From: Cunninghamella blakesleeana
Taxonomy: Eukaryota > Mucoromycota > Mucoromycetes > Mucorales > Cunninghamellaceae
NCBI GenBank assembly: GCA_017871115.1
Contig: JAFCIZ010000005.1
Location: 5,449,501 to 5,513,500 of the forward strand
Direction: 5' to 3'
DNA: 64,000 bases
The notes under the pieces are model-generated. The model was given only the letters and a program-made list of their open reading frames with translations, was not told the origin of the DNA and did no database searches. A program made the translations under genes and the position numbers. This document shows, piece by piece, positions 39,701 through 52,567 of the stretch; position 1 is the stretch's first letter; every line of letters starts with the position of its first letter.

Positions 39701-42700
39701 AAAGAAACTAACACTGACCTTTTTAAAAAAATATATATACTAGTTGGCTTTTATATCAATGGGAAAGACAACAACCATGTATTCTTGCAGATGATATGGG
39801 ACTTGGTAATAATATTAACAATTAGAAAAAGAAGGGAGGAGGAAGAAAGAAGAATAAATAATAATCAACTTATGATTATTACATTATGAATTAGTAATTA
39901 TATTTTATTTTATTTTTATTATTATTTTGTATAGGGAAAACAATTCAAATTGTAGTATTCCTATATGTTCTTTTTAAAAAATACAATATATATCCATTTC
40001 TTTTGGTAGTTCCAAATAGTACAGTGATGAATTGGGTTAGAGAATTTAGTAAGTGGGCTCCTGAAATGGTAGTAGTACCTTATCAAGGGTCTAAACAAAG
40101 CCGCGAATATGCCAGAAAATTCGAAATTTTTAAGCATTCATCAAACTCAACAATAACCTCTTGTCATGCTGTAATTACTACATATGAATCTTCTCTTCAA
40201 GATTATGCACAGTTTTCTAATGTAAAAACTTGGCCCTATCTTATTGTGGATGAAGCACATCGTTTAAAAAATAAATCAAGTCAATTGTTTCAAAAATTAG
40301 ATCAATTAAAAACTGATAATCGTGTTTTATTAACAGGTAAATAATAACAATAACAATAACAATAAAATCTATATATTCTATTTCATTTATTTATACATTT
40401 TTTTTTATTACTATTATTATGTACTTGCATATTTGATAATTTATTTATTTATATTAGGTACACCTCTACAAAATAATATTGAAGAACTTATTACCATCAT
40501 GAATTTCATCGACAGCAAAAAATTCCAAGACATTACAGGATTGGGAAAACATTATTCACAACTTACACATGAAACAATTCCTGAATTACACAGCCAATTA
40601 AAACCATACTTTTTACGTAGAACCAAGGAAACAGAACTAACTGACCTTTCACCTAAAAAAGAGCTTATTGTACCGGTGTCTATGACAAGTTTACAAAAAG
40701 AACTTTACAAGGCCACATTAATGAAAAATGCCAGTATTATAGCACAGCTTAGAAAAATAGCTGCCACTAGTGTTGGACTTGCTGAACCTAAAAAGAAATT
40801 AAATAATTCAAATATTTTAATGGAACTTCGTAAAATCTTAAATCACCCATATCTTATTCACGGTGTAGAGCTGATTCAATCTGATGCCAAAGCAACGCAA
40901 CAAGCTATGATCGATGCCTCTGCCAAACTCTCTTTATTACATATGATTCTTCCGAAACTAAAAGCAAAAGGTCACCGAGTACTCATTTTTTCAACCATGG
41001 CTATTATGCTGGATATTTTAGAAGATTATTTGATATTTGAAAATTTAAATTATGTTAGAATTGATGGTAGTACTAATCAAGAAACAAGAGTAGAAAATAT
41101 AGATCGATTCAATGATCCTGAATCCTCTGTCTTTGTATTCTTATTAACAACACGTGCTGGTGGTGTGGGGATTAATTTGGCTACTGCTGATACTGTTATT
41201 TTATTTGATTCTGATTTTAACCCACATGCTGATATGCAAGCCATTTGTCGTGCTCATCGGTTTGGTCAAAAAAAGCCTGTTTTAGTTCTTCGTCTTATTA
41301 CAAGATTATCAGCAGAAGAGCGTATATTGGAAAAAAGTAAGAAGAAAATGATTATGGATCATTTGGTGGTAGAAAAAATGGATGATGAAACTATAGAATT
41401 GGATGATATTGAAAATATTTTGAAATTTGGTGCTCAAGCTTTATTTGAAAATGACGATTCAAAAGATATTGTTTATGATGCAGCTGCTGTGGATGATTTA
41501 TTAAACCGTGAACTACAATTTGCTGATATGATGGAGGAAAATAAGAAGAAGAAGAATAGCGATGAAATTATGGTTGATCAAGAAAAAAATGAACATAAAA
41601 ATCAAGCTCAAGATCAACAAAAATCTGGCACCTCAGAAAACAATAATACTAGTTTCTCCTTTGCAAAGATTTGGCAGACGCATTCAAAATCAAGTGATAC
41701 TGAAAATAATCAGGGCAACTCTTCAGAAACTGATACTCGTGGTGAATTGATTTTAGGTACTTCCACTGATGAACAACGTGATAATAATATATGGGAACAA
41801 CTTTTAGAAAAAAATAAACAAGAATTGGCTAAACAGGAATTAGAAAAAGAGAAGTTAGGGCGTGGTGCAAGGCAGAGAAAGGCCGTTGTAAGTTTTTTAT
41901 GATAATAATTATATAGTTACATATTTATTTTATTTTATTATGTATACATATATATTAAAAAAGGATTTTTCTTTTTTTATTGTTTTCTAATTTTCTTTGT
42001 TTATGCCGTTTTTTATTTATTAATATTATTAGTCCTATGCTGAAATTACCAACATTAGAAAAAATAATAAAAAAAAGGAAGATAAAGAAGGTGAAAAGGA
42101 GTTTACTGGAGAAGGATTATTTGATGATGAAAGTAATGAAAATGAACCAATAGAAGATGGAGATTATATGTTTGTTGATGAAGAAGAGGATGATGATTAT
42201 GAAACGGGTGCTAATGATGCTCTTGATGATGACATTATGATATCAGATTCTGGTCAACCAAAACGTTTTGATCAGCCTGGAAACAAAGATGATGTTTCAC
42301 AAGGAATAATACCTACACCCACATTATCAAAAGAACCGTTATGCCATGAACAATCCATAAATAACGATGATGTTTTTCAAGAAACAACTTCTAGGACTAG
42401 ATTATCAAAACAACATGAAAGCACAGATAACGGCAACAGCAATGATAAAGGCAAAAAGAAAAAGAAAACAATTAATCCTTCATTACCAATATCAAAAAAG
42501 ACTCAAAAAAGTACACTAAAATCAAAAAAAGCAAATCAAAATACTCCACAATTAAACAATTCTACGGAAAACACTCTGCAAACTACCACCCAAACTATCC
42601 AACAGATAGCAGATTCACAAACAGCCACGCCTTCCTCTACTACTACACCTACTACTTTTACTCCAACTATCAGCGCTAGTGATATACATTCATCATTACC

Positions 42701-43619
42701 ATTAGTAAATAGAAATCACCAAGAAAATACTATTGTCCAAAGCTGCATTAATAATGGTAATAGCGCTATAAATCAAAAAAATAATTCAGCAATATCGTAT
42801 AATAATCATCCACCAAATGTACAACAACAAAACGTTAGCAATATACCAAATAAACTGCAAAATATGCATACTCATCCACTCCAAAAATTAATACGTTACA
42901 TACATATACCACAGCAAGGTCAGTTAGAGGAACATCGACAAAAATTGTTAAAGTCATTAAGTGAATTGGACTACACATTTTTACAATTACAACCAGATAT
43001 CCAGGCTGGCTGCTCTCCAGTATTCTATCAAAAACAAGAAAGTTTAATAAAAGAATACATACAACATTTTCAGTCTTATTGGATTCGAGTGATGGAAGCA
43101 CAAAATCAGATACAACAACAACATCAGCAACAGTTATCACATCTTCATTCATCTCAACAGGCTCAACTACTAAATCGAAAAAATCAACAAGGATTACAGG
43201 AACAATATCTACGACAAGAATTATATAAAGAACAAGAACGGCAAAGACATTATCAAGAGCAGATACATAATCAAAATGCATATCAGCAAAAATTACAAGA
43301 GTTTGAATTTCAACGACAACAATATGGCAATAACCCAGGTCCATCAATCCATCCATCTTCAACATCACTTGGTGCGCAGCATCAATTTCATAGCATGCAA
43401 TTACAAAACGTGGGTATTTATAACCCTTCTCAACAAACGTACGTTTATTCACATAATTTACAATTATATAACCCACAAAATGCACAACCTTTATCTCAAC
43501 CACACTTTGTACAATCACAACAACCTCAACCCCAACGGAATACACAATTTTCATCTCAACAGAATAATCAGTCACAAAATCTACAGAATTCACACTCACA
43601 TCATCCGCAGAATACCTAA
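36765..43619 (+). CDS. CHD/Mi-2-type chromatin remodeller (Mit1-like)
   Basis: 1929-residue nuclear SNF2 ATPase. Exons 36765-36812, 36891-37082, 37209-39045, 39420-39651, 39744-39805, 39935-40336, 40458-41887 and 42033-43619. The first exon (16 lysine-rich residues) is inferred from the only ATG that keeps the frame open across a good splice. Order: a segment at about 40-100 that resembles an HP1 chromo-shadow domain (IIKAKG..., NIQWKDGS, VIEQYEFDLF); PHD-like zinc fingers near 277-480 (CHKC, CGYC, HVGC, CNNC, CKVC, CATC); a chromodomain pair near 605-700 (FLIKWKDTSYRHLSWV); the ATPase with LADDMGLGKT (784-793), VDEAHRLK and TGTPLQNN; helicase C with TTRAGGVGINL and RAHRFGQ; an acidic segment; and a 300-residue Gln/Asn/His-rich tail. 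PHD plus chromo plus SNF2 matches Mi-2/Mit1 remodellers of HDAC (NuRD/SHREC-like) complexes. Confidence 0.9.
39046..39419 (+). repeat. Unusually long ATT/ATC-rich intron of the CHD gene
   Basis: A 374-nt intron, about four times the local norm, made largely of degenerate ATT, ATC and CATCACC-like triplets on the coding strand from 39135 to about 39390. The splice GTAAAA...TATATAG joins the frame of DTACWDTLPF, so it is an intron despite staying open in two frames for long stretches. Confidence 0.85.
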
Positions 43620-44886
43620 TATCAAATGAGCTTATTGTTCTTTTATACATCCAAATCATATACAACAATAATATAAAAAATTCAAGTATCTCTTTTTTAA
43701 ATAATGACACCATTTTTTCCCTAAAAAAATAGATTAGATTACATATATATTTGTATATGTTTATGTAAGTTTATGTAAAGTTATATTTATTTCGATAAAA
43801 TTATATTAATATTCAATAATTTATTTATTTTATTTTATTTTATTTTATTTATTTTATTTTATTTTTAAAAAAAAAAAAGACGATGGAAGTTTAAATCCGA
43901 TTTTTTGAATAAAAAATTTTTACTTAAAAAAATTGTTACACACTTAAATTTAGAATGATGTTTCGTTCGTATTAATTTTTTTTTTTTTTTATTGGATAAA
44001 TTTTTAATACTTTTACGTATATACACACATATAAATATATACATGAATGAATGAAACAATATATAATTTGTTTATTATTATTATTCTTAAAAAGAAATAT
44101 TTATTTTCACTGATTTTATACGTATGTATACATATAAATATATATATATATATATCTAAACTTTATCGATAAAATAGTAGTACACACACATCATTCTAAA
44201 TAATTTCTTCTTTTTCTATAGTTGACCAATTTTTTCTTTTTACTAAAAACTGATGATTATCACTTTAGATATGGATATATTTTCTAAGTATACAAAGAAT
44301 TATTTTTCTAAGTAGTACTAATTACATCATAATCTTTTTCCATATATTGGTAAAAGAAAAAAAAATAGGACTCGGCCTCACTTGATTTGTATAAACTTAA
44401 TTGCCCGCACCTATCGGAGAATACAGGACTTCATTTTATCCTAATCAAGGTGTTTTTAACTTTAAGAAGAAATCTTTTGATTGGCTAACATTTTAAAGTT
44501 TTTTTTTTAAAAAACTTCACTATTTTTACAGAAATATTATATTACTCCTGTTTACTTTTTTAAGATAGTACCATTTTTTTTTTTTACTAGATAGAATAAA
44601 TGAAAAATAAATTGTCGGGAATAAGAATTATGAAAGGAAGATGTGGGTGAAAATGTGGGTGAAAAAAACAAAAACAAAAAAAAAAAAATTGTTCCTATTT
44701 CTAATACATGCTAAAAAAAATTATAAAAGTGATTGTTTTTTTTTATATACTTTCTATTTTCTACCTCTTTCTTTCTTTCTTTTATCCATTTTTTATATTT
44801 TTGTTTATTTTTATTCCCTCGCTTTATTTTTATTTATTTTTTAAATCTCTGATCTCTTTCTTATTCCTTAGTAAAATAAAACAATA
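43620..44886. other. Long intergenic region upstream of the sugar transporter
   Basis: CHD 3' side, then the transporter promoter. A patch of higher GC at about 44370-44465 stands out from the A/T background, and an inverted CCAAT (GATTGGCT) lies at 44480-44484. The final 130 bp before the ATG are pyrimidine-rich. No gene seen. Confidence 0.5.
44480..44484 (-). promoter_or_regulatory. Inverted CCAAT box upstream of the sugar transporter
   Basis: ATTGG about 400 bp before the ATG, next to the local GC-richer patch. Match by eye only. Confidence 0.3.
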
Positions 44887-47130
44887 ATGCCTTTGAAAGG
44901 AAATGCATTATTTCAAGCGTCAACAACTCTTGCTGCAGTTGGGTTTTTACTCTTTGGTTATGATCAGGTAATTTATAAAAATAAAGAAAAAGAGAAAAAA
45001 ACCAAACAAATTAAAAACAAAAACTTGTATATTATTATTCTTTTTATTTACGTATATTGTATTCTTATTATATATATATAGGGAGTAATGTCAGGTATTA
45101 TTACTGTAAGTGACCTCTATCATACATCAATCCACAGTATATATATCTCTTTATTTATTTATTTATTTATTTATTTATTAGAATGATGATTGGTTATTAT
45201 TAATGGGTGATCCTGGTCCTGCTATTATAGGGTCTGTAGTAGCACTTTATGAAATTGGTAAATAAATAATAGTAGTTTATTGGTTGATTTGTTGATATTT
45301 TTTATTTATTTATTTATTTATTAATATGTCTATACTTTTCTATATAAATAGGGTGTATGTTTGGTGCATTATCTTGCGGTACCATAGGTGATAAGTTAGG
45401 TAGACGTAAAACTATTCAATTGGGAGCTGTTATTTTAATTATTGGGGCTGTTATCCAAACAGCTACTATTGATTTACCTATGGCTATTGTATCTCGTATT
45501 ATTACTGGTGTCGGAAACGGTAAATAGTTGTATAATAAACAACAAATAATAATAATAATAATAACATATTTCTTTTATATTTATATATATATAGGTATTA
45601 TTACAGCAACTATTCCTGTGTATCAAGTAAGTGGACTTAAAATAACTCTTTAAAAAGATAATTTTTTAAGTTGGCGCGAATTAAAAAAAAATTTAATTTT
45701 TAAAAAAGGTTATTTTTTTTTTTTTCTCACTCAATTTTTTTTTCTTTTCTTCATACTGACTTTATTTTTTTGTTATATATTTATATTTATATATGAATAA
45801 TAATGACAATAGTCTGAAATTGCACCACCTCATTCAAGAGGAGCAAATATTTGTTATGAATGTACTTTATTAGTAATTGGTATGTCTATTGCTTATTGGC
45901 TTGAGTTTGGTCTTTATTATGTAGGTGGAGCTTTCGCTTGGAGATTCCCTTTGGCTTTCCAAAATGTATTTGCGCTAATCTTATTATTTGGTACTCTTAT
46001 TTTACCTGAAACCCCACGTTGGCTAGTGTCTAAAGATCGCCATGAAGATGCAAAAAAAGTCTTGGCTCGTTTATGGACTGACGATGATATAGCCCACCCA
46101 CGTTGTATTTCTGAATTTGAAGAAATTAAAGAAGGTATTGAATTAGAACGTCGAGTTGGTGTATCCTCTTATAAAGAATTATTTAGTAAAGGAAAGTTCA
46201 ACAATCGTTATCGTGTTTGTCTTGGTATGCTTAGTCAAATCATACAACAATTATCTGGTATTAATGTAAGTATATAAATGGGTATATATAGATATAATAA
46301 TAAAGCTGCTTCATACATATATATATATATATATATATGCTTATTTTTATCACTTTTTTTTTTAATAGGCAACCACTTATTATTTAACTTCAGTATTTAA
46401 AGGAGCAGGTTTCAGTACTCCAATGGCTATGATGTTTGGTGGTGTAGATACAGTAGTCTATGGTATTGGATCTGTTTTGCCCATCTTTTTTGTAGAAAGA
46501 ATTGGAAGAAGACCTATTATGTTATGGGGTTTAGTATTCCAAGCTATTACATTGATATGCCTTGCAGGATGTCAAAAAGCAGGACAAGATTATGATAAAG
46601 GGATTAACGGTTTGCCAGGAGGAAAAGAAGGCGCTGCCGCTTTTACAATGTTATATAACTTTGTCTTTGGGGCTTCTTGGTTAAGTATGGCTTGGCTTTA
46701 TCCTGCCGAAATCTTCTCTACTGGTATGAGAGCAAAAGGTAACTCTATGAGTACAGCCGCCAACTGGTTGGGTAATTTTGTTGTAGCAGAAATCACTCCC
46801 GTTTTATTTGATTCTATTGATTTTTGGACCTATATTCTCTTTGCGTTCTTAAACATTTTATTCATTCCTATGGTTTACTTTTGGTTCCCTGAAACAAAAG
46901 GTCTTACTTTGGAACAAATCGAAGTTTTATTTGCTACTCAAGACGTAAAAGATGATGCTCATTCTGTTCACGAACATAGTGATAACAATAGTAACATGAA
47001 GGAACTTAATAAACATAATAACTACGACGTGGAAAAAGTGGAAATTAATCATCAAGATAATAAAACGGAATTAAGTCATCAACCTCCTCAAGAAAAACTT
47101 GAAAAGACAAATGATGATCAACAACCATAA
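44887..47130 (+). CDS. MFS sugar (hexose) transporter
   Basis: Plasma-membrane sugar:proton symporter of the sugar porter family. Exons 44887-44967, 45082-45105 (24 nt), 45182-45257, 45352-45519, 45595-45626 (32 nt), 45813-46265 and 46369-47130; 531 residues. Twelve membrane segments are expected. Markers in order: GFLLFGYDQGVMSG (rejoined by the 24-nt exon), DKLGRRKT, RIITGVGNG, PETPRWL, the QQLSGIN helix-7 block, ERIGRRP, and PETKGLTLE closing helix 12. The last 60 residues form a hydrophilic Asn/His/Glu-rich tail. It resembles fungal high-affinity glucose or xylose transporters; the exact sugar cannot be read. Confidence 0.94.
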
Positions 47131-48224
47131 GATATGATCACTAGCATATAAAAAAAAATACAAATATAAACAAGCTTTTTGCCACCTTCTCCTTTTTTTT
47201 TTTTCATTCTATTTTTTTCTACTATTCCTATTTTATTTTATTTTATTTAGTACTGTATTATTATTCTATTCTATTTTTATTTTTATTCTTATTACTTAGT
47301 ACATGATTATTTTTATTCTTCTCTTTTTTAATAAATATATTTATATTTTTTACGCTTTAGTTTAATAATAAAGTTTATTTGATTAGGGTCACCAAGCTAA
47401 ATAAATTCAGATGATTTTTTTTTTTTTTTTGCGTTTTGACCTTATCTCCGTTTTTTTATTATCCTAAAAAGGTTTAATATGTTCTTTATCTCAGTTCATT
47501 AAATTATAACACTAAAAAAAAAACGATCTAAAATAATATAAAGAAAAAAAAACGCTTAGTCCTTTTGCTTTTAAAAAAAAGAATAAAATATAGCGGGGAA
47601 AGGAGAACAATAAGCATTTTTTTTTTTAGAATGATTTTATTATTATTATTGTCTAAAGAATCATTTATGCTTTTTATTACTACTATTTTATTATTATTAT
47701 ATTTATGCATTACATAGAGAAAAATAAGATGTCAATAAAGAAAAATCGATTTCTTTTTTTGGCAGGGACCCAGTTCATGATTTGAATATGATTATGGTTT
47801 ATTTATTTATTTATTTATTTTCTCATTTTTGATTTTTTTATTCTGTAAAATATATAAAAAATAGGTGATACAACTTATTTTTTTCATATAATAAAATATA
47901 GGAGAACTTAGGCTTACTATATAAGGTTGTTTTCACTTTATATCGATAGTTCTTGTTTAGATGATTTTTTTTATTTATTTTATCTAGTCATATTAAAACG
48001 ACTGATTAGAATTATGGGAAAGTCTTGGTACTTGTGTATGACATTTGTTGCAAATGTGATGATCCTTTTGCTATCCTCCAAAAAAGCAGTTCTTTAGAAG
48101 TAAATATATGGTATTAAATTTAACTTACGTAATTACCTTTGGGGTGTGTTTTTTTTTTTTTTACTTGGCACACACTATGAGATTTTTAGAACTAGTATAT
48201 TTAACTTTATTTTATAATGTGAAT

Positions 48225-48255
<31 letters not shown>

Positions 48256-48578
48256 GCGTGTACATGTATATGTATATATGTATGTATTTCATTTTTTTAA
48301 AAAAAAACTGGTACATTAATACTTTAAATAAAATAATGACGTTATCAAGGTAAAATAATAAAAGAAAATAAAGAGATGAAAAAAAAAAAAAAAATAGACA
48401 GATCAAAAAAAAAAAAAAGAAAGAAGAAAAAAAAAAGGCGGGATGTATAAAAATTCAATTTTTTTTTTAAAAATTTTATTGAAAAATATAATACAATGAA
48501 ACTAAATGAAATGATATATATGTATAAGTGCAATTATTGTTTTTTTTTTTGCGTATATATGTATAAAAGAGGTATAAA
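47131..48578. other. Convergent intergenic region, 1.4 kb
   Basis: Longer than the other convergent gap regions. It holds the 3' ends of the transporter and protease genes, many A/T runs, a TA repeat (48232-48253), a T9-A5 tract near 48460 and one small open frame at 48014-48097 (see findings). No recognisable gene. Confidence 0.5.
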
Positions 48579-50100
48579 TTAAATAACTATATAAAAATAA
48601 TATAATAAATATATAAATATATAAAGGATATATAAATTCCCAGGCATCTGTTTGATAGATTGATTAGCCTGTGATGGATGCTTTGATGAAGATACTAATT
48701 TGGAATGAGTTGATTCAGTACCAACAAAGGCTAATAAATTAGGTGTTCCATCCGTCACATTTTTAATAATATTTGGGGTTGCTAATTGATATAATTGGTC
48801 GATCACTTGTGATTTATTTAATGGTACTGATGTTTTATTTTTATGTTGTGGCTGGCTCCAGTAAATGGCCAAGATACCGGCTACATGAGGTGCACTATAA
48901 GATGTTCCACTATATGCTACAATAGTATCGTCTTTATTTTCAGATATGATTCCCTCGCCAGGTGCTAAAATATTGACACATTTTCCTGTATTACTAAAGT
49001 GCGATAATTGATCATGATCATCTATAAATTAAATATAAATATTTGTTTTTAAAATAAATCAATATGCTATAGACAATGATATAGTTTTATTTATGTATTT
49101 ACCAGTTGATCCTACAGTAATAGCCGTTTCTGATGAAGCTGGACTTTTTTGGCAACTATCCTATTTTTATCAAGTGAAGAAATTGAAAAGAGAATTGAGC
49201 ATTATTACTTGTATTATTACTAATATTATTATTATTATTATTATTATTATTAGTTATTACCTTAATTGTTGAATTATCACTTGGTAGAGAATTTCCAGCA
49301 GCTGCTACCACTATAACTCCAGCTCTAGACAAAGCATCAACCGCTTGATTAAGTGCTATATTTTTATCGGACGATAAAGAAATACTATAAAACAATTACA
49401 TATATAAAAAATAAAAAGTTAATTATCCATTGGTTTTATTTATTCACTAATTTACATATATTTATATTTTAATAAAGTAAAATAAAAGACCACTTACTTT
49501 ACAATAGATTTTTTGTGTTTTTGAGAATGGTTATTTTCAACCCGTTTTAAAATATAATGTAAGCCATCAATTATATCCTCGATATTTCCATTTCCATCTT
49601 TTCCTAAACATTTAACAGAAATAATATTTGCCTTCTTTGCTACCCCAACGGAAGCGCCAGCTGCAATGCCTGCTACAAGAGTCCCATGTCCTGCTTCGTC
49701 CAAATCTGGTGATCCTTTTACAAAATTAGCACCCCATTCAGCTCTACCTTCAAAATCAGGGTTGTTTATATCTACACCACTATAATAATGATGGTTTATT
49801 TGTTGATTAAAGTAAGATAAAATAAATAAAAATTAATAAATATATAAGCAGATACATGTATTAAGAAGGAAAAAGTGAAAGAAAGAAAGAAAAGTTATGA
49901 AATTATAAATTATTACCTGTCAACTATATAAATATCTACATCTTTTCCAGCAGAAGTAGGATATGTATATACTTGATTCAAAGGTAATTCTCTCTGACTA
50001 ATTCTTGAGAGACCCTAAATAAATATAGGTATATAATAATAATAATAACAATAATAAAAATTAGTATTTAATTGCAAAGTAATATTATTTAAAACAGTGT

Positions 50101-50139
<39 letters not shown>

Positions 50140-50470
50140 AGCTAGGTATATCGTACTGAGTTTTTGTCTTTCCAACCATTTTAACTTGATGATTTGATTC
50201 CATTGTTATACAATCTTGACATGTTTTATTTCTCAAATAATGATAATCGTTATGATCCAATTCACCTAATAGGAATTGTGTTTGACTATCAAATTTTAGT
50301 AAGCGATAACCTTTAGAAGATGGATAGTCCATTAATATATTTTCAATGGATTGACTTGATGACAACGAATTTGTAGATATACTGATGATGTTTTGTTGTC
50401 GTTGATAAGCATCAACAGAAAAGACTTGATTTATTAATATGAATAACAGAATTAAAAGAAGAGATTCCAT
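48579..50470 (-). CDS. Subtilisin-like serine protease (S8, proteinase K/cerevisin type)
   Basis: Secreted or vacuolar endopeptidase. Exons (minus) 50470-50138, 50014-49917, 49779-49498, 49384-49261, 49160-49103 and 49021-48579; 445 residues. A signal peptide lies at about 1-20 (start MESLLLILL chosen because it gives a clean signal), then an I9-like propeptide to about residue 111, then the catalytic domain with D143 in IVDSGVD, H175 in AGHGT, the oxyanion AAAGNS block and S339 in SGTSYSAPHVAG. The serine motif has Tyr-Ser where proteinase K has Met-Ala. The reading frame runs into AT-rich DNA at its 3' end, giving a C-terminus rich in Ile, Leu, Tyr and Phe after MPGN. That may be a real hydrophobic tail or a missed last splice. 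Confidence 0.9.
50103..50132. repeat. (TA)n microsatellite in protease intron 1
   Basis: About 15 TA units directly next to the splice donor of exon 1 (minus strand). Confidence 0.9.
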
Positions 50471-51650
50471 TGTTTTTGGACTATATAATAATAAATACAA
50501 AAATAAAATAAAAAGAAAAAGTAAAAAAAAAGTTAAAAGGATGGTAAATAAAGACTATTTATATAAACCTGATTTAATTGTTATTATAATTACCTTTTAT
50601 TGTTATAACAATGAATTGTTAAAAATAATACCTGATACGCCATTTTTTTATGCATTGTTTAAATAATCCATTATTAATAATAAATATCAAATCAACAATA
50701 AATTTCAGTTCTATTATGAATAAATGATAAAGTAATAAAATAAAATAAAATATATAGATGTATTCATCAATACATAATCATATTACATTAATTTATGTCA
50801 ATATTAATTACATATATTTAAAATTTAATTTTTTTTAAACTTTGTTCATTTTCATTATCCCTGTATATTTTGTATTATAATTTGGTGATTTAAGTTCAGT
50901 TATAGGAGGTATTGTTGGTATTGATCGGTACTTCCGCGCAATTATCAACTATTTATAACCAAGCTTTTTCTTTTTTCTTTCATTCATTCTTTTGTCTTTC
51001 TTTCTTCTTTTTATATATTTTTTGATATATATATATATATACTCTTTATTTTATTTTTTTGATAATTTTCAATATCTGTTATTATTGTTAGCTTAATATA
51101 ACTCTCATTTATGATAATTTTACTTTTAGTTTTTTTTTATAACTATGGTACAAATAAGATGGTGGAAGGTAGATAATAAAAAAACATGCATAATATGGAT
51201 TGTTATAATTGAAAGGTGGTATATATATATATATATATATTATAAATTTATCTTTCAAAAATTTAACATTTGTATTAATATAGGAATGGTTTTCTTTTTT
51301 TTTTAAAAAAAAAAAAAAAGAATAGCAGAAATAACAGTCTATTGTTTGGTTTTCATATATCAATTTAGCTGAATAGACGTAGCAAATCAAATATATTTAT
51401 AGGTTGAATATGAAAAGTAAAATGGGTATTACATAATATAATTCATAAAAAAAAGGTGAAAGGGAAGGTGGAAGAGTGAACAAAAAAAAAAAACTGAGCT
51501 TTAATATATTAGAGTTTTTTATTATAAAATTAAAATACAAAATGGAATCTATTACTGTTTCAATTCATTATATATATTTTTTCTTGGATAAAATAAACAT
51601 GAATACAACATACAAATAACTTAATTCATCGGGAAAGGGTTATTATTTTT
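50471..51650. other. Intergenic region upstream of the protease
   Basis: 1.2 kb between two genes on the minus strand. A slightly GC-richer patch lies at about 50900-50965 (GATCGGTACTTCCGCGC). There are TA repeats (51023-51041 and 51220-51241) and a T10-A15 tract (51295-51319). No gene seen. Confidence 0.5.
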
Positions 51651-52567
51651 TTAAAGTTTTTTAGTCTTGTAAGCATCAACGCCCAAACCTAATTTTTTTT
51701 TTAAAAAAAAGGAGTTTGAATACAATTCATTTGAAATTATATAATTGTAATAAAAAAAAAAGAATCACTTACATTCAGATACGGTAACAAATCTAAGGTT
51801 TTTGCTCTTGATTAATTTTATAAGCTTAGGGGCTAATTCTTGAGAAGTCTTTTTTTGAACCTAATTAATTAATTGGGTAAGTAAACAAATAATTAATAAG
51901 GATATAAATATTCATGTATGAAAATTATAACAATAATAATATTAAAACTTACATCATGAGCTAAAATAATATGACCAGCTTTACGAGGTTTGGATAATTC
52001 CGCTTTAACATAGTTATATTGTTGAGTAACGGATACATCTTCCCAAGTATCTTTGCTATCAATAGACCAATTGACGATAGAATAGCCGTAGCTATTTAAT
52101 AATTTAATGACTCTGTCATTGACACTACCGAAAGGAGGGCGAATAACAGCAGGATATTTCTTAATAGCATCATAAATAGTTTTTTCATTATTTTGAAGTT
52201 CCTTTTTAATAGCAGAGTTACCGAGTTTGGCTAAATCAGGATGTGTATAAGTATGGCTAGCAATTTCGAAACCTGCGTTGTAAGCCTTTTTAATAACGGG
52301 GGCAATTTTCTTTTGGTCACCTTCAACCCACCAGTTATTACCATTAACAAAGAATGTAGCTTTTACATTTTCTTTAACCAATAAGTCAATAAGATTGCTA
52401 GTATATTGGTATGGACCATCATCAAAAGTAAGAGCTACATCATTTTTATTAATACAAGTTTCTAAAACACCAGTGCGAATACCACGCTTTTCTAAGGTGG
52501 TTGGTAAAGCTTGAATAGAAGAAGCTAAACTTAAAGCAGCAGCTAAACAAATGGAAAATTTGACCAT
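51651..52567 (-). CDS. Polysaccharide (chitin) deacetylase, NodB domain
   Basis: Secreted CE4 enzyme, probably converting chitin to chitosan in the wall. Exons (minus) 52567-51953, 51860-51773 and 51688-51651; 246 residues. A signal peptide (1-20) is followed by a short propeptide ending in a dibasic LEKR Kex2-type site at 25-28. Then come the NodB motifs: TFDDGP (D49, D50), the metal pair H105 and H109 in SHTYTH, RPPFG, the DSKDTW block and ILAHD (201-205) at the end of exon 1. The last exons add the VTVSECLGV strand and helix. The protein lacks a chitin-binding domain and a GPI-type tail and is shorter than the roughly 400-residue fungal chitin deacetylases, so it is a minimal form. Confidence 0.92.

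Noticed and set aside
42835..43713. 292-codon open frame on the minus strand
   Set aside because: It is antisense to the Gln/Asn/His-rich tail of the CHD gene. CAA/CAT codons read backwards give Val/Met-rich open frames with no stops, and there is no domain or splice support.
50471..50500. N-terminal extension of the subtilase
   Set aside because: Needs a TTG start and would spoil the clean signal peptide that begins at the ATG at 50470.
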